A stretch of DNA of 64,000 bases from Sorangium cellulosum So0157-2 (lineage in GTDB: Bacteria > Myxococcota_A > Polyangia > Polyangiales > Polyangiaceae), in NCBI RefSeq assembly GCF_000418325.1, contig NC_021658.1, forward strand, positions 13,992,501-14,056,500. Reading direction: 5' to 3'. The notes beneath the pieces were generated by a model. That model saw nothing but the letters and a program-made list of their open reading frames with translations. It made no database searches and was not told where the DNA came from. Shown one piece after another: positions 8,160-17,124 of this stretch (within the stretch, counting starts at the first letter, position 1; each line of letters begins with the position of its first letter). A program made the translations under genes and the position numbers.

Positions 8160-8855
8160 ATGATGCTTGCCTGGTCGTTCGCAGCGCGCACACCCGACGA
8201 AATCGCCCGCCTCCTCCGTGCTCTCGGCAAGCACCGCTACGTGCGCGAGGTCGATCACCGGCTCCACTGGTCCGTCGATCACGCCCTCGCCGAGCTGCCG
8301 GAGTTCGCGCCGCACGCCGCGGCCTTCGAGGCGCGCCTCAGGAAGGAGCGAGGGCTCGAGCTCGGCTCGCGCGATCCGTCGCTGTGGCGCGAGGCGAAGA
8401 CCGAAGAGGTGATCGCGGCGCTCACGGCGTTCTGGACCCCCGACGCGTCGGCGCTGCGCTACCAGGACCGCCTGCTCGAGGCGCTCGCGCGGACGGGCCT
8501 CCCCGAGGCCACGCACGCCCCCTTCGCGTCGGCCCCGGACGATCCTCCGCACCCGGAGCTCGTGCTGCTCGACTGGGAGCTGTACCCCGTGGACGAGCTC
8601 GACGCGGACCGGCACGCCGGGGCGCTGGCCGCCATGGAGGAGGCCGAGGAAGAGGTGAACGCGTCGGCGCCGATCTACAACGAAGGCCCCGTCCTCGCCG
8701 CGCCGGAGCTCTGCGAGGGGGCGCCGAACGGGGCGCTCGAGGACGACTTTCTCGTGTGGTCGGACGGCCCCTACAGCTACTCGGACTACGTGTTTCGCGG
8801 GGTGGCGAAGGCGGCCAAGCTCGTGGATCCGCCCACGGGCTACCGCGATCTGTAA
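8160..8855 (+). CDS. Hypothetical protein, 231 aa
   Basis: An acidic, soluble protein without a signal peptide or membrane segment. Two consecutive ATG codons (8160, 8163) are possible starts. It opens with WSFAARTPDEIARLLRALGK and ends with WSDGPYSYSDYVFRGVAKAA. I recognise no domain. Codon use and frame length look like a real gene, and it ends 14 bp from the convergent kinase gene. A 127-bp gap separates it from the preceding lipoprotein gene. Confidence 0.6.
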   Translation: MMLAWSFAARTPDEIARLLRALGKHRYVREVDHRLHWSVDHALAELPEFAPHAAAFEARLRKERGLELGSRDPSLWREAKTEEVIAALTAFWTPDASALRYQDRLLEALARTGLPEATHAPFASAPDDPPHPELVLLDWELYPVDELDADRHAGALAAMEEAEEEVNASAPIYNEGPVLAAPELCEGAPNGALEDDFLVWSDGPYSYSDYVFRGVAKAAKLVDPPTGYRDL

Positions 8856-8869
8856 CCGCGTTCGCCGCG

Positions 8870-10912
8870 TCAGTACGGGTCGGGCTTTGGCGGCGGGATG
8901 GTCGGATCCACCTCGACAGGGGGGGCGGCCGGCTGAGAGGTCGCGGAGGCCGCGGTCGCGGCGGTGGTCGCTACGCCGCTCGCTCTGGCCGTGATCGCGG
9001 GAGGGGCGGCGGGCCCCTTCGGCGCCTGGTGGAGCGTCACCTCGAGCTCGATGTCCCTGTCGAACACCAGCATCCGTCGCTGCGCGACGTGGCCTGGAGC
9101 GGAGACCTCGATCCGGTGCGCCGCGCCGTCCTTGAGGAGCTTGCCGTCGAAGGGGTTCGAGGGGAGCTCCACCCCGTCGACGAGGATCTTCGCGCTGGCC
9201 GGGCTCGCCTTGATCGACGCCCGGAGGAGCGCGGCGTCGGTCCCGGGCCGCGGAGGGCTGCTCTCGGCCGCCGATGAGGAGAGCGCGGGCGGCGCTGGCG
9301 GCGCTGGCGCGGGCGGCGCGCTCTGGGGCGGCGGCGCGATCGCGCGGGCGCTCGGCCGACCTGGATCGCGGACCTTCAGGTACAGCGTCGCGGCGCCGAT
9401 CAGCGCGATGACCGCGGCCGCCGCGACGAGCGGCAGCCGCGAGCGCCGCGGCGCCGGCTCGGGCCGCGCGGCCGGGGCCGGCTCGGTCCGCACGACGGCG
9501 TGGAGCGTCGCCTGCGGAGGGGTCGAGCGGTGGAGAGGGCGCGCAGGCCCCGAGGGCTCGGAGGCCGTGATCGCCCCCTCTTCGGCGGAAGGAGTCGACT
9601 CGATCGGCTCGCGCATCGGCAGCGAAGGCAGCCTCGACGCGCGGCCGCCGAGCTCCGCGCTCCCCGCGTCGGGGCCGTGCTCCTGCAGCTGCTTCAGCTG
9701 GCGATCGATGATCGCCCGGATCTCGGCGCGCTCGCTCGCGAACAGCTCGCTCACGAGCTCGCCGACCTGCTCGGCCGTCACCTGCTCTCCCAGGCGCTCC
9801 GCGCAGCGATCGAGCTCCGCGCGGAGGTCGGCGGCCGTCGAGTGGCGCCGGTCGCGCGCCTGGGCGAGCGCTCGGGCGCAGATGCGCGCGAGATCGACGG
9901 GCACGTCGGGGCGCGCGGAGCGCACGTCCGGGATGTCCCGCATCAGGCGCGAGATGATCTGCGGATCCGTCAGCCCGCGCCAGAGGCGGCGGTTGGCGAG
10001 CATCTCCCAGAGGATGACGCCGGCCGAGAAGATGTCGGCGCGCCGATCGATCTGGGACGAGTGCGAGAACGCCTGCTCGGGCGCCATGTACGCGACCTTG
10101 CCCTTCAGCGTGCCGGCCTCCGTCTCGACCACGCGGTGCGCGGCGAGCGCGATGCCGAAGTCGACGATCTTCACCTGGCCGTCGTACGTGATGAAGATGT
10201 TGTGGGGGCTCACGTCGCGATGCACGACGTTGAGCGGCGTGCCGTCGTAGTCGACGAGCTCGTGGGCGTAGTGGAGGCCGGCCAGCACCTCGCTGAGGAT
10301 CCACAGCCGCACGGTGAGCGGGATCGCGCGCGCCTGCTCGCGCGCGCGGGAGATCACCCGGCTGAGCGGCTGCCCGTCGAGGTACTCCATGGCGATGAAG
10401 TACTCGCCGTCCGCGATGCCGACCTCGTTGGTCTGCACCACGTTGCGGTGGTTCAGCCGGGCGGCGAGGCGGGCCTCGTCGAGCAGCATGTCCCGGAACT
10501 CGGGCTCGTCGGCGATGTTGGGCCGGAGGCGCTTGATGACCTGCAGCTTGCTGAAGCCTGCCGGCCCCACCGCGACCGCGAGGTGCACGTCCGCCATGCC
10601 CCCGCGCCCGAGCGTCGCGATGAACCGATACTTGCCGAGGCTGCGCGCGTGCCGGTCGGCAGGGGACGGCGGCACATCCGGCGGCGCATCCGGGCCGACG
10701 GTGGTCGGCGCGTCGCGGTCCGGGCGCCGCATGGGGATCGTCGGCGGGGGCTCGGAGGAGGCCACGGGGGCGGGCAGCTGCCGGGAGCGCAGGGTCCTGG
10801 CGTCGATCGCGGACTGCACGTGCTCCGGCGGGCCGGAGGCGGCGAGCTCGTTGCTGCGAGCGGAGTCCACCGCCCAGTCAGCCTCGTCGTTCGTCCCCTT
10901 GTGCTCGCTCAC
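8870..10912 (-). CDS. Membrane Ser/Thr protein kinase with C-terminal PEGA-like domain
   Basis: I chose GTG 10912 as start: it gives about 90 residues before the kinase domain, whereas the frame further upstream is Arg/Cys-rich and looks non-coding. The kinase motifs are complete: GRGGMAD glycine loop (about 101-107), VIKRL Lys (127), HRDVSPHN (231-238), DFG (251-253) and APEQ. This is a Hanks-type kinase with the HRDVSPxN loop common in myxobacteria. After a Pro/Ser-rich linker there is one membrane helix (VAAAAVIALIGAATLYLK). The outer part has a PEGA-like module (ASIKASPASAKILVDGVELP). It is divergent from the acyl-CoA synthetase gene. Targets are unknown. Confidence 0.9.
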   Translation of the reverse strand: MSEHKGTNDEADWAVDSARSNELAASGPPEHVQSAIDARTLRSRQLPAPVASSEPPPTIPMRRPDRDAPTTVGPDAPPDVPPSPADRHARSLGKYRFIATLGRGGMADVHLAVAVGPAGFSKLQVIKRLRPNIADEPEFRDMLLDEARLAARLNHRNVVQTNEVGIADGEYFIAMEYLDGQPLSRVISRAREQARAIPLTVRLWILSEVLAGLHYAHELVDYDGTPLNVVHRDVSPHNIFITYDGQVKIVDFGIALAAHRVVETEAGTLKGKVAYMAPEQAFSHSSQIDRRADIFSAGVILWEMLANRRLWRGLTDPQIISRLMRDIPDVRSARPDVPVDLARICARALAQARDRRHSTAADLRAELDRCAERLGEQVTAEQVGELVSELFASERAEIRAIIDRQLKQLQEHGPDAGSAELGGRASRLPSLPMREPIESTPSAEEGAITASEPSGPARPLHRSTPPQATLHAVVRTEPAPAARPEPAPRRSRLPLVAAAAVIALIGAATLYLKVRDPGRPSARAIAPPPQSAPPAPAPPAPPALSSSAAESSPPRPGTDAALLRASIKASPASAKILVDGVELPSNPFDGKLLKDGAAHRIEVSAPGHVAQRRMLVFDRDIELEVTLHQAPKGPAAPPAITARASGVATTAATAASATSQPAAPPVEVDPTIPPPKPDPY

Positions 10913-11276
10913 CGCAGAATGGTCCTGATCCAACGCCGTCCCGTCAAGCCGGCGGCAACGCGCGCAGGCGCTCGCGCAGCAGCGGGCGGACGCGCCGCGG
11001 CGCGCCCACGACGGCGCGCCGGCGTCCAGCCCGTAACCGCAGCATGGACCATCGCCCGGCGCGCCGCACCGGAGCGCGCGTCCATCCCCGAGAACCGCCG
11101 AGGCCGGCGTCGGGCGCCGCTGGACACACGAGCGCGGCGGGGTGTCTCCCCTCGGCAACCCGAGGAGGCTTCTGCTAGTGTGAGAAACGTCACTCTCTGC
11201 GAGGTTTCTGTACCTGGGAGGAGAGTGTGAGAAGCTCGCCTGGACGTGCGCACCATGTTTCGTGACGAGGTAGCCG
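10913..11276. other. Divergent intergenic region, kinase / acyl-CoA synthetase
   Basis: This 364-bp stretch holds no convincing gene. It must carry the promoters of both flanking genes. Near 11178-11197 there is a partial inverted repeat (AGTGTGA-N6-TCACTCT, 5 of 7 pairs) that could be a repressor site for the acyl-CoA synthetase gene, similar in layout to TetR-type operators of fatty-acid genes. That reading is inference. Confidence 0.35.
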
Positions 11277-13055
11277 ATGCCCTGTGACTCGATTCCGCGG
11301 CGCTTGCTGGGTCAGGCGAAGGTGCGGCCCGAGGCTCCAGCCCACTACGTGAAGGAGGGGGGCTTCTGGAGGATGACCAGCTTCCGGGAGTACGCGAGCG
11401 AGGTGCAGCGCGCCGGCAAGGCGCTCATCGCGCTCGGCGTCGCGCCCGGCGACGCGCTGAGCCTCCTCGGCTTCAACCGGCCGGAGTGGGTGGTGCTCCA
11501 CGTGGCCGGCATGGCCGTCGGGGGCGCTCCCGCGGGCATCTACACGACGTGCTCGCCCGAGGAGGTGCGCCACGTCGTGCACCACTCGGCCTCGAAGCTG
11601 GTGCTGGTCGAGAACAGGGCCCAGCTCGAGAAGATCGTCTGCCACTGGGATCGGCTGCCGCAGCTCGCGTGGGTGGTGCTGATGCGGGGCGCCGCGCCGA
11701 CGGGCGATCCGCGGGTTTTGTCGTGGGACGAGTTCCTCGCCAGGGGCAGCCGCGTCCCGGACGAGCTGTTCGAGCAGCGGCTCGACGCGCTCGAGCCGCG
11801 GGGGCTCGCGACGCTGCTCTACACCTCCGGGACGGTGGGGCCGCCGAAGGGCGTCATGCTGAGCCACGAGAACCTCACGAGCTCGGCCGACGTGGCGGCG
11901 CGCATCGTCCCGTTCTCGCCCTGGGACATCGGCCTGTCCTACCTGCCGCTGTCGCACATCGCCGAGCAGATGTTCACGATCCACCTCCCGGCCTCGGTCG
12001 GCGCGGCCGTGTACTTCGCCGAGTCGCTGGAGGCGCTCGCGGACAACCTCCGGGAGGTGCGGCCGACCGCCTTCTTCGGGGTCCCGCGCGTTTGGGAGAA
12101 GATGCGGGCCGGGATCGACGCGAAGCTCTCCGGGGCCAAGGGCCTGCAGAAATTCACGCTCCAGCAGGCGCGGCGCGTCGGCCTCCAGCACAGCGAGCTC
12201 CGCGCCCGGGGCGAGCAGCCGGGGCCGCTGCTCGCGCTGCAGCACCGCCTCTACGACAAGCTCGTCTACTCGAAGGTGAAGGCGGCCATCGGGCTCGGCC
12301 GGGCGCACGTCTGCAGCACCGGCGCGGCCCCCATCGCGAAGGAGCTCCTCGAGTTCTTCGCGTCGCTCGACCTCCTGATCACCGAGGTCTACGGCCAGTC
12401 GGAGGTGACCGGCGCGACGACCTACAACCTGCCGGGCAGGACGAAGCTCGGCTCGGTCGGCCCGGTGGTGCCGGGCATGGACGTGCGGATCGCCGACGAC
12501 GGCGAGCTCCTCGTGAAGGGGCCGACCGTGTTCCTCGGCTACTACAAGGACCCGGAGGCGACGGCGCAGGCCCTGGTCGATGGCTGGCTCCACACGGGGG
12601 ATCTCGGCCGGTTCGACGAGGAGGGGTTCCTCCACATCACCGGGAGGAAGAAGGAGATCCTCATCACGGCCGGCGGGAAGAACGTCTCCCCGAAGAACAT
12701 CGAGGAGGCGCTGAAGCGCCACGACCTCATCGCCGAGGCGGTGGTCGTCGGCGACGGGCGCAAGTTCCTCACCGCCCTGCTCGTGCTGGCGCCCGACGCC
12801 GTGAAGCGCTTCGCGGCCGAGCGCGGGCTGAGCGGCGACCTCTCGCCCGCGTCGCCCGAGCTCCGGGAGGCCGTGCAGCGGGCCGTCGACGAGGTGAACG
12901 GTGAGCTGGCGCAGGTCGAGACGATCAAGAAGTTCTCGATCCTGCCGCGCGGCTTCACCATCGAGGACGGCGAGCTCACGCCGACGTTGAAGATCAAGCG
13001 GCGCAGCGTGAGCCAGAACTTTGCGCGCGAGATCGAGGCGATGTACGCCGAGTAA
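11277..13055 (+). CDS. Long-chain fatty acyl-CoA synthetase (AMP-forming)
   Basis: A 592-residue adenylate-forming enzyme of the FadD15/long-chain type. Motifs in order: LLYTSGTVGPPKGVMLSHEN (AMP-binding P-loop), YLPLSHIAEQ, TEVYGQSEVTGATTYN, DGWLHTGDLGRFDEEGFLHI and GRKKEILITAGGKNVSPKNI with the C-terminal domain. It activates fatty acids to acyl-AMP and then acyl-CoA for degradation or lipid synthesis. There is no signal peptide. The length fits the family. The start at ATG 11277 follows a weak GACGAGG. The HAD gene begins 3 bp after its stop, so the two are probably one operon. Confidence 0.9.
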   Translation: MPCDSIPRRLLGQAKVRPEAPAHYVKEGGFWRMTSFREYASEVQRAGKALIALGVAPGDALSLLGFNRPEWVVLHVAGMAVGGAPAGIYTTCSPEEVRHVVHHSASKLVLVENRAQLEKIVCHWDRLPQLAWVVLMRGAAPTGDPRVLSWDEFLARGSRVPDELFEQRLDALEPRGLATLLYTSGTVGPPKGVMLSHENLTSSADVAARIVPFSPWDIGLSYLPLSHIAEQMFTIHLPASVGAAVYFAESLEALADNLREVRPTAFFGVPRVWEKMRAGIDAKLSGAKGLQKFTLQQARRVGLQHSELRARGEQPGPLLALQHRLYDKLVYSKVKAAIGLGRAHVCSTGAAPIAKELLEFFASLDLLITEVYGQSEVTGATTYNLPGRTKLGSVGPVVPGMDVRIADDGELLVKGPTVFLGYYKDPEATAQALVDGWLHTGDLGRFDEEGFLHITGRKKEILITAGGKNVSPKNIEEALKRHDLIAEAVVVGDGRKFLTALLVLAPDAVKRFAAERGLSGDLSPASPELREAVQRAVDEVNGELAQVETIKKFSILPRGFTIEDGELTPTLKIKRRSVSQNFAREIEAMYAE

Positions 13056-13057
13056 TC

Positions 13058-13771
13058 ATGCGCAACGAGCCCGCGACCGCCGTCTCCTTCGATTTTGGTC
13101 AGACCCTGGTGGAGCTCGACACCGGGATGCTCTCCGCCCGCCTCGCCGAGCGGGGCATCGCCGTGTCCCGGGAGCAGCTGGACGGCGGGGTCGACGAGGG
13201 GTGGCGCGTCTACAACGACGCGATCCGGCGCGGGCTCGGCGGGCACCCGTGGAAGATCATGATGGGCCGCCTGCTCGAGGCGGGCGGCGTTCCGGCCGGC
13301 GCGGTCGACGCGGCGGTCGACTGGCTCTGGACGGAGCAGCCCCGGAAGAACCTCTGGCGCCGGCCGATCGCCGGGATGATCGACGTCGTGGTCGAGCTCG
13401 GGCGGGCCGGCGTGCCGGTCGCGGTGCTGTCGAACTCGGAGGGCCGGCTCGCGGAGCTCGTCGAAGAGCTCGGATGGTCCGCGCATTTCGTGGCGATCGC
13501 GGATTCGGGGCGGCTCGGGTTCGAGAAGCCGGGCCGGGAGATCTTCGCGTGGACGGCCGAGCGCCTCGGCGCGCCGCTCGCCGCGGTGGTGCACGTGGGC
13601 GATTCGCTCGCTGCCGATGTCGACGGCGCGCTCGCGGCAGGGATGCGGGCCGTCTGGTTCAAGGGCGATCCGCAGGCCGCCGCGGCGCGGCCCGACGCCG
13701 ATCGCGTGGCCGTGTACGACGGCGCGGACGCGCTGCGCCGCGCGCTCCGGGCGTTCGGCGTGCGGTTCTAG
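13058..13771 (+). CDS. HAD-family hydrolase with altered first motif
   Basis: A 237-residue HAD-superfamily protein. Motif I is SFDFGQTLVELD: the nucleophile D12 is present but the second Asp (position 14) is Gly. Motif II is VLSNSEGR, motif III has the Lys in GFEKPGREIF, and motif IV is HVGDSLAADVDGA. The cap domain lies between motifs I and II. Phosphatases normally need the second Asp as acid/base; haloacid dehalogenases have Tyr and phosphonatases Ala at that place. The reaction is therefore open. The gene follows the acyl-CoA synthetase gene by 2 bp. Confidence 0.8.
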   Translation: MRNEPATAVSFDFGQTLVELDTGMLSARLAERGIAVSREQLDGGVDEGWRVYNDAIRRGLGGHPWKIMMGRLLEAGGVPAGAVDAAVDWLWTEQPRKNLWRRPIAGMIDVVVELGRAGVPVAVLSNSEGRLAELVEELGWSAHFVAIADSGRLGFEKPGREIFAWTAERLGAPLAAVVHVGDSLAADVDGALAAGMRAVWFKGDPQAAAARPDADRVAVYDGADALRRALRAFGVRF

Positions 13772-13797
13772 GCGGCCCGCCGCCGTCGCGGTCGGCG

Positions 13798-13821
13798 CGG
13801 GCGCCGCGCGCGCGGCGCCCG
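13798..13821 (+). terminator. Perfect GC palindrome after the HAD gene
   Basis: A 24-nt self-complementary stretch (arms CGGGCGCC and GGCGCCCG around a CG core) lies 27 bp after the HAD stop codon. No T-run follows, as is usual in very GC-rich genomes. It is a likely transcription terminator for the acyl-CoA synthetase/HAD operon. Confidence 0.45.
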
Positions 13822-14038
13822 TCACCTGGAGGGCGGTGGCCCGCGAGGGCGCGGCCGGCGCGCGAGACCACCGTGGGCGGCGCTCCCCTGGCGCGCTCCT
13901 TTCGGTGAGCACGAACGTCCCGGGAGGCGCCGCCGCCCCGCGCGCGTCCCGCGCGCTCCGCTCCTGGATCTGCTCGCCCTGCTGCCCCGCGCCGGCGCGG
14001 CGGTCTCCGGATCGTGCATCCGATGCACGTCTTCCGGA

Positions 14039-14054
14039 TGGTTCGGGCATTGCT
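14039..14054 (+). promoter_or_regulatory. Sigma-54-like -24/-12 element
   Basis: TGGTTCGGGCATTGCT matches the consensus TGGCACG-N4-TTGC[AT] with two mismatches and keeps the essential GG-N10-GC spacing. A transcript would start near 14065, only a few bases before the ATG at 14069. This implies either a nearly leaderless message or use of the internal GTG at 14114, which has GGGAG in front of it. Confidence 0.4.
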
Positions 14055-14068
14055 GGAGCCGGCTCACG

Positions 14069-14278
14069 ATGGTCGTCAAGGATGCAAGCTTCGAACAAGA
14101 GCCCGGGAGCGGAGTGCGGCAAGCGGACGTTCCCGCCGTCGTCCCTCGCGTCCTCAGCGAGGTTCGCCGCGCGGACGAGCGGCTTGTCTCGCTCGTGCAA
14201 GAGCGCCCCGTGGCCACGCTGTGCGCGGTGGCTGCGGTGGGATACCTGATCGGACGGGTCGTTACACGGCTGGGTTGA
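14069..14278 (+). CDS. Small ElaB/YqjD-like membrane-anchored protein
   Basis: A 69-residue protein: a charged amphipathic helix (VPRVLSEVRRADERLVSLVQ) then RPVATLCAVAAVGYLIGRVV, a single C-terminal membrane helix. This layout is that of ElaB/YqjD/DUF883-type proteins, which are induced in stress or stationary phase and can tether ribosomes or other partners to the inner membrane. The role here is inferred only from layout. GTG 14114 is an alternative start. The next gene, of similar layout, starts 10 bp downstream after a GGAGG site. Confidence 0.6.
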   Translation: MVVKDASFEQEPGSGVRQADVPAVVPRVLSEVRRADERLVSLVQERPVATLCAVAAVGYLIGRVVTRLG

Positions 14279-14288
14279 GGAGGTCACC

Positions 14289-14600
14289 ATGACGGAAGGC
14301 GAGGTCGAGGCGACACAGGAGCGCGAAGCGCGCGAGAAGGCGAACGACGCGCTCGGCCGGCTCGATGCGACCGAGGTCACGCGGGCGGTCTCGGCGTTCG
14401 CGCGAGAGAACCCGCACGTCGCGCTCGCTGCGGCGGCTGGGCTCGGGTTCCTGCTCGGTGGGGGCCTGACGCCGCGCGTGCTCAGCAGGCTCGGGTCCCT
14501 CGCGACCCGGAGCTACGTCAAGAGCACCTTTGCCCAGGCGCTCGGTGCCTTCGTCGACGAGCAGGCGCGGTCCCAGGGCCAGCTCGGCTCGTCGCCCTGA
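14289..14600 (+). CDS. Small membrane-anchored protein, DUF883-like
   Basis: A 103-residue protein starting at ATG 14289 behind GAGGAGGTCACC, a strong ribosome site. A charged helical N-terminus leads to ENPHVALAAAAGLGFLLGGG, one hydrophobic segment, then a short soluble tail. It repeats the design of the gene 10 bp upstream and is probably co-transcribed with it. These look like inner-membrane stress proteins. It is convergent with the next gene; in the 168-bp gap the motif GCGCGCGGCC recurs three times without a clear hairpin. Confidence 0.6.
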   Translation: MTEGEVEATQEREAREKANDALGRLDATEVTRAVSAFARENPHVALAAAAGLGFLLGGGLTPRVLSRLGSLATRSYVKSTFAQALGAFVDEQARSQGQLGSSP

Positions 14601-14768
14601 TCCCCCCACCCGCGCGAGCGCGCCCTGCGCCGCCGGTGTGCGGGATGCGCGTCCGCCGTCGTGCGCGGAGCGCGCGGCCCCACCTCCGTCCCCCCAGATG
14701 CAGCGCGCGGCCCTCGGGAAGCGCGCGGCCTCACCTCGCACCGTCGCGCGGCGCCGGGCGAGCCCCCT

Positions 14769-15287
14769 TCAGGCCCGGCGGCTGTACGTCTTGCGGATGC
14801 GTCGACCGCCGCTCTCGCTCAGCACCTCTTCGACGGTGCGGGACACGTCGGGCGGACATCGGACCGAGAGCACCGCGCCGCCGCCGGCGCCGCTGGCCTC
14901 GTCGAGCCGGCGCGCCTCGTACTCGGGCAAGCGCGCGCCGAGCACGGCGCCGAGCAGGGTGCCGGCCGCGCCGGCGGCGCCCGCTCCAGCGAGGCACGCG
15001 ACGATGGGCCCCGCCAGGAACGCGTCGAGCCTCGGGATGATCAGCGCGCCTCCGGCCGTCATCGCGGCGAGCGCGCCCCCGACGAGCCCTCCGATCACAG
15101 CGCCCAAGGCGGCCCCTTCGGACGCCTTGCTGTGGATCGTCAGCTCGAGCTCGTCCAGACGGGAGTGCTGCTTGGGCACCATGCTGATGTCCTCGGCCGC
15201 GACGCCCAGGGCGAGGAGGCGGCCAAGCGCGCCCGCGGCTTCCGTGCGGCCTGGGAAGAATGCAGTGAGCGTCCGGTAATACATCAT
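14769..15287 (-). CDS. DUF1269/general-stress-17M-like membrane protein
   Basis: I chose ATG 15287 (tandem ATG codons at 15287 and 15284), giving 172 residues. It begins MMYYRTLTAFFPGRTEAAGA, a small alpha/beta domain that recalls the N-terminus of GsiB/17M-type stress proteins, followed by EGAALGAVIGGLVGGALAAM and a second Gly/Ala-rich hydrophobic hairpin (ACLAGAGAAGAAGTLLGAVL). The C-terminal part (GGAVLSVRCPPDVSRTVEEV) resembles a second ferredoxin-like strand-helix unit. Proteins of this type are stress-induced and membrane-associated. A sigma-54-like element lies about 65 bp upstream. Confidence 0.65.
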   Translation of the reverse strand: MMYYRTLTAFFPGRTEAAGALGRLLALGVAAEDISMVPKQHSRLDELELTIHSKASEGAALGAVIGGLVGGALAAMTAGGALIIPRLDAFLAGPIVACLAGAGAAGAAGTLLGAVLGARLPEYEARRLDEASGAGGGAVLSVRCPPDVSRTVEEVLSESGGRRIRKTYSRRA

Positions 15288-15350
15288 TCGACGAGGACCC
15301 CTGTGACGCGCTTCGCGAGGTGTCTCGCTCAATCCATCTGCTCTCGGAAA

Positions 15351-15366
15351 AGCATCGCTTGTGCCG
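15351..15366 (-). promoter_or_regulatory. Sigma-54-like -24/-12 element
   Basis: Read on the minus strand, CGGCACAAGCGATGCT has GG-N10-GC spacing and matches TGGCACG-N4-TTGC[AT] with three mismatches. It sits about 65 bp before the start of the DUF1269-like gene, a normal distance for a -24/-12 promoter. Confidence 0.3.
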
Positions 15367-15419
15367 CTCCGGCTGCGCAGATGTCGCTCGGCCGCCGGAA
15401 AGCGCTCGGGAAATGATGG

Positions 15420-15455
15420 AAGGCGCCGCTCCGCGCTGGGACGGTGCGGCGCCTT
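15420..15455 (-). terminator. Hairpin after the YtxH-like gene
   Basis: AAGGCGCCG and CGGCGCCTT form a perfect 9-bp stem around an 18-nt loop, starting 24 bp after the stop codon at 15479 in the direction of transcription. It probably ends the YtxH-like transcript before the DUF1269-like gene's promoter. Confidence 0.45.
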
Positions 15456-15478
15456 CGCGCCCTGCTCTGGGGGCTCGC

Positions 15479-15802
15479 TCAGCGGACGCCGAGGTCGTTG
15501 ATGAACGAGCGCTCCGCGGTGGGCGCGCTGGTGCTCTCCTGGATCTCTTCCTGAGCCCGCCGCGCGGCGCCCAGGGCGCGATCCTTGACCTTCTCCGCGC
15601 GCTCGCGCAGCCGGCCGGTGCTGTCGCGCAGCCGGCGGCGCGCCTCGTCGCCCGACGTCGGCGCGACCAGGACGCCGACCCCGACGCCCAACGCGACGCC
15701 GAGGCCGAGCCCGACCGAGACGGGGACGATCCAGTCGAGCGAGCTCCTTCTCCTGTAGGGGAACATGTGGGCCATGTAACTGACGAGATCGGTTGCCTTC
15801 AT
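15479..15802 (-). CDS. YtxH-like small membrane protein
   Basis: A 107-residue protein: one N-terminal membrane segment (WIVPVSVGLGLGVALGVGVG) followed by VLVAPTSGDEARRRLRDS and a long charged helix. The 'G-hydrophobic-LxAPxxGxExRxxL' pattern is typical of the YtxH family, which is often stress-regulated. It is separated by a hairpin from the next leftward gene, so it is probably its own transcription unit. It belongs with the other small stress-type membrane proteins at 14.0-15.3 kb. Confidence 0.75.
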   Translation of the reverse strand: MKATDLVSYMAHMFPYRRRSSLDWIVPVSVGLGLGVALGVGVGVLVAPTSGDEARRRLRDSTGRLRERAEKVKDRALGAARRAQEEIQESTSAPTAERSFINDLGVR

Positions 15803-15996
15803 TGTGGCTCCGTCGGTTCACGCAGCGTGCGGGGCGCGAGCATCGCGCATCCCTCAGCGTGGATTCACGTTGGTTGGAACGGTGACCGGCGGGACGTGAG
15901 GCAGCGCGCATGCCAAGGGCGTATTGCGCACGAAGGGAGCAGGGCGCGCGGGCGCCCTGCCCGAGAGCGAGGGTGACGCGGGGGAGCGCCGCGGCG

Positions 15997-17124
15997 TCAG
16001 CGGCAGAAGCCGTCGACGCAGATCCCGCCGTCGGCGCAGGACGTCTCCGGCTCGCACTCGCCGCCGAGGTTGTCGCTCGATCCGCACACCTGATGCACGC
16101 CGGAGAACGTCGTCACGGTCCTGCACTCGCTCAGCGAGGGCGACTGGTTGTCGCAGGCGTTCGGGTTCGACGGGCCGCACGAGATGTAGCAGCTGTGGTG
16201 CAGGCAGATCGATCCCGGCGCGCAGACGTCCTGCGCCCCATCCTCGCCGCACACGAAGTTGCTCGACTGATTCGGGATGCAGCCGTTCTCGACCCAGACG
16301 TCGCCCTCGGGGCAGTCCTCGCCGTCGCTCCTCGGAACGCAGGCGCCGTCGACGCAGACGGCAGAGGGGCCGCCGCAGTCGTCGGTGATGACGCAGGGCT
16401 GCGCAGGCTGGGAGCAGATGCCGAGCGTTGTGTCGCAGCGGTAGCTGCTGGGGCAGTCCGCGTCCTCGCTGCAGGCGGGCGTGCATTTGCCCTCGACGCA
16501 CTTGTCGTTGACCGGACACTGGGTCTGGTCGAAGCACTGGTCCTGAGGCGCGGTGCAGATGCCGCTCACGCAGAGGTAGTCGGCGCCGAGGCTGGCGCAG
16601 TCGGCGTCGGCGCCGCACGCGGCCGGGGTCGCCGGGACGCAGGTCGCGTCGTCGCCGGCGCCCTCGCAGACATAGCCGGGGATGCACCCGAGGGGCTCGC
16701 CGCTCGGGAGGACCTGATCGCAGCTGCCCGGCTGGCAGGTGCCGTCCGGCGCGCAGGTCTCGCCCTCGGCGCAGTCGTCGGGGTTGCCGCAGTAGACGGC
16801 GTCGCTGCCGCCGCCACCGCCGCCGCCGCCCTGCCCGGTGGAGCCGGTCGCGACGCACGAGGCGGTGTGATCGTCGTCGACGACGCACTCGAAGCCGTCG
16901 CTACACCCCCAGGCGGTGCAGTCGCCGACGTGGCACTCGTTGTCCTCGCCGCAGGTCTCGTTGATCCCGCAGTCGGCCGGCTCGTCACAGCCGTCCGAGC
17001 TCGGGATGCCGGGCCCGCAGTCCTCTGCATCACAGAAGTGGCTGTCGGCGTCATCGTAGATGGGGCAACCCGCGAGGAGGGGCGCCAGCACGCTCGCGAG
17101 ACCCAGCAGAGTAAGTCGCTTCAT
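15997..17124 (-). CDS. Cysteine-rich lipoprotein with repeated Cys modules
   Basis: A 375-residue exported protein. The N-terminus (LASVLAPLLAGC) is a lipoprotein signal. The rest is a string of short modules of the type C-x(4-6)-DC-x(4)-C-x(4-6)-C, for example CGADADCASLGADYLC and CSEDADCPSSYRCD, resembling the Dickkopf/EB-like Cys-rich repeats seen in many myxobacterial outer-surface lipoproteins. A Gly run of eight residues interrupts the modules at about 16820. The cysteines probably form disulfides outside the cell. The function is unknown. Confidence 0.75.
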   Translation of the reverse strand: MKRLTLLGLASVLAPLLAGCPIYDDADSHFCDAEDCGPGIPSSDGCDEPADCGINETCGEDNECHVGDCTAWGCSDGFECVVDDDHTASCVATGSTGQGGGGGGGGSDAVYCGNPDDCAEGETCAPDGTCQPGSCDQVLPSGEPLGCIPGYVCEGAGDDATCVPATPAACGADADCASLGADYLCVSGICTAPQDQCFDQTQCPVNDKCVEGKCTPACSEDADCPSSYRCDTTLGICSQPAQPCVITDDCGGPSAVCVDGACVPRSDGEDCPEGDVWVENGCIPNQSSNFVCGEDGAQDVCAPGSICLHHSCYISCGPSNPNACDNQSPSLSECRTVTTFSGVHQVCGSSDNLGGECEPETSCADGGICVDGFCR

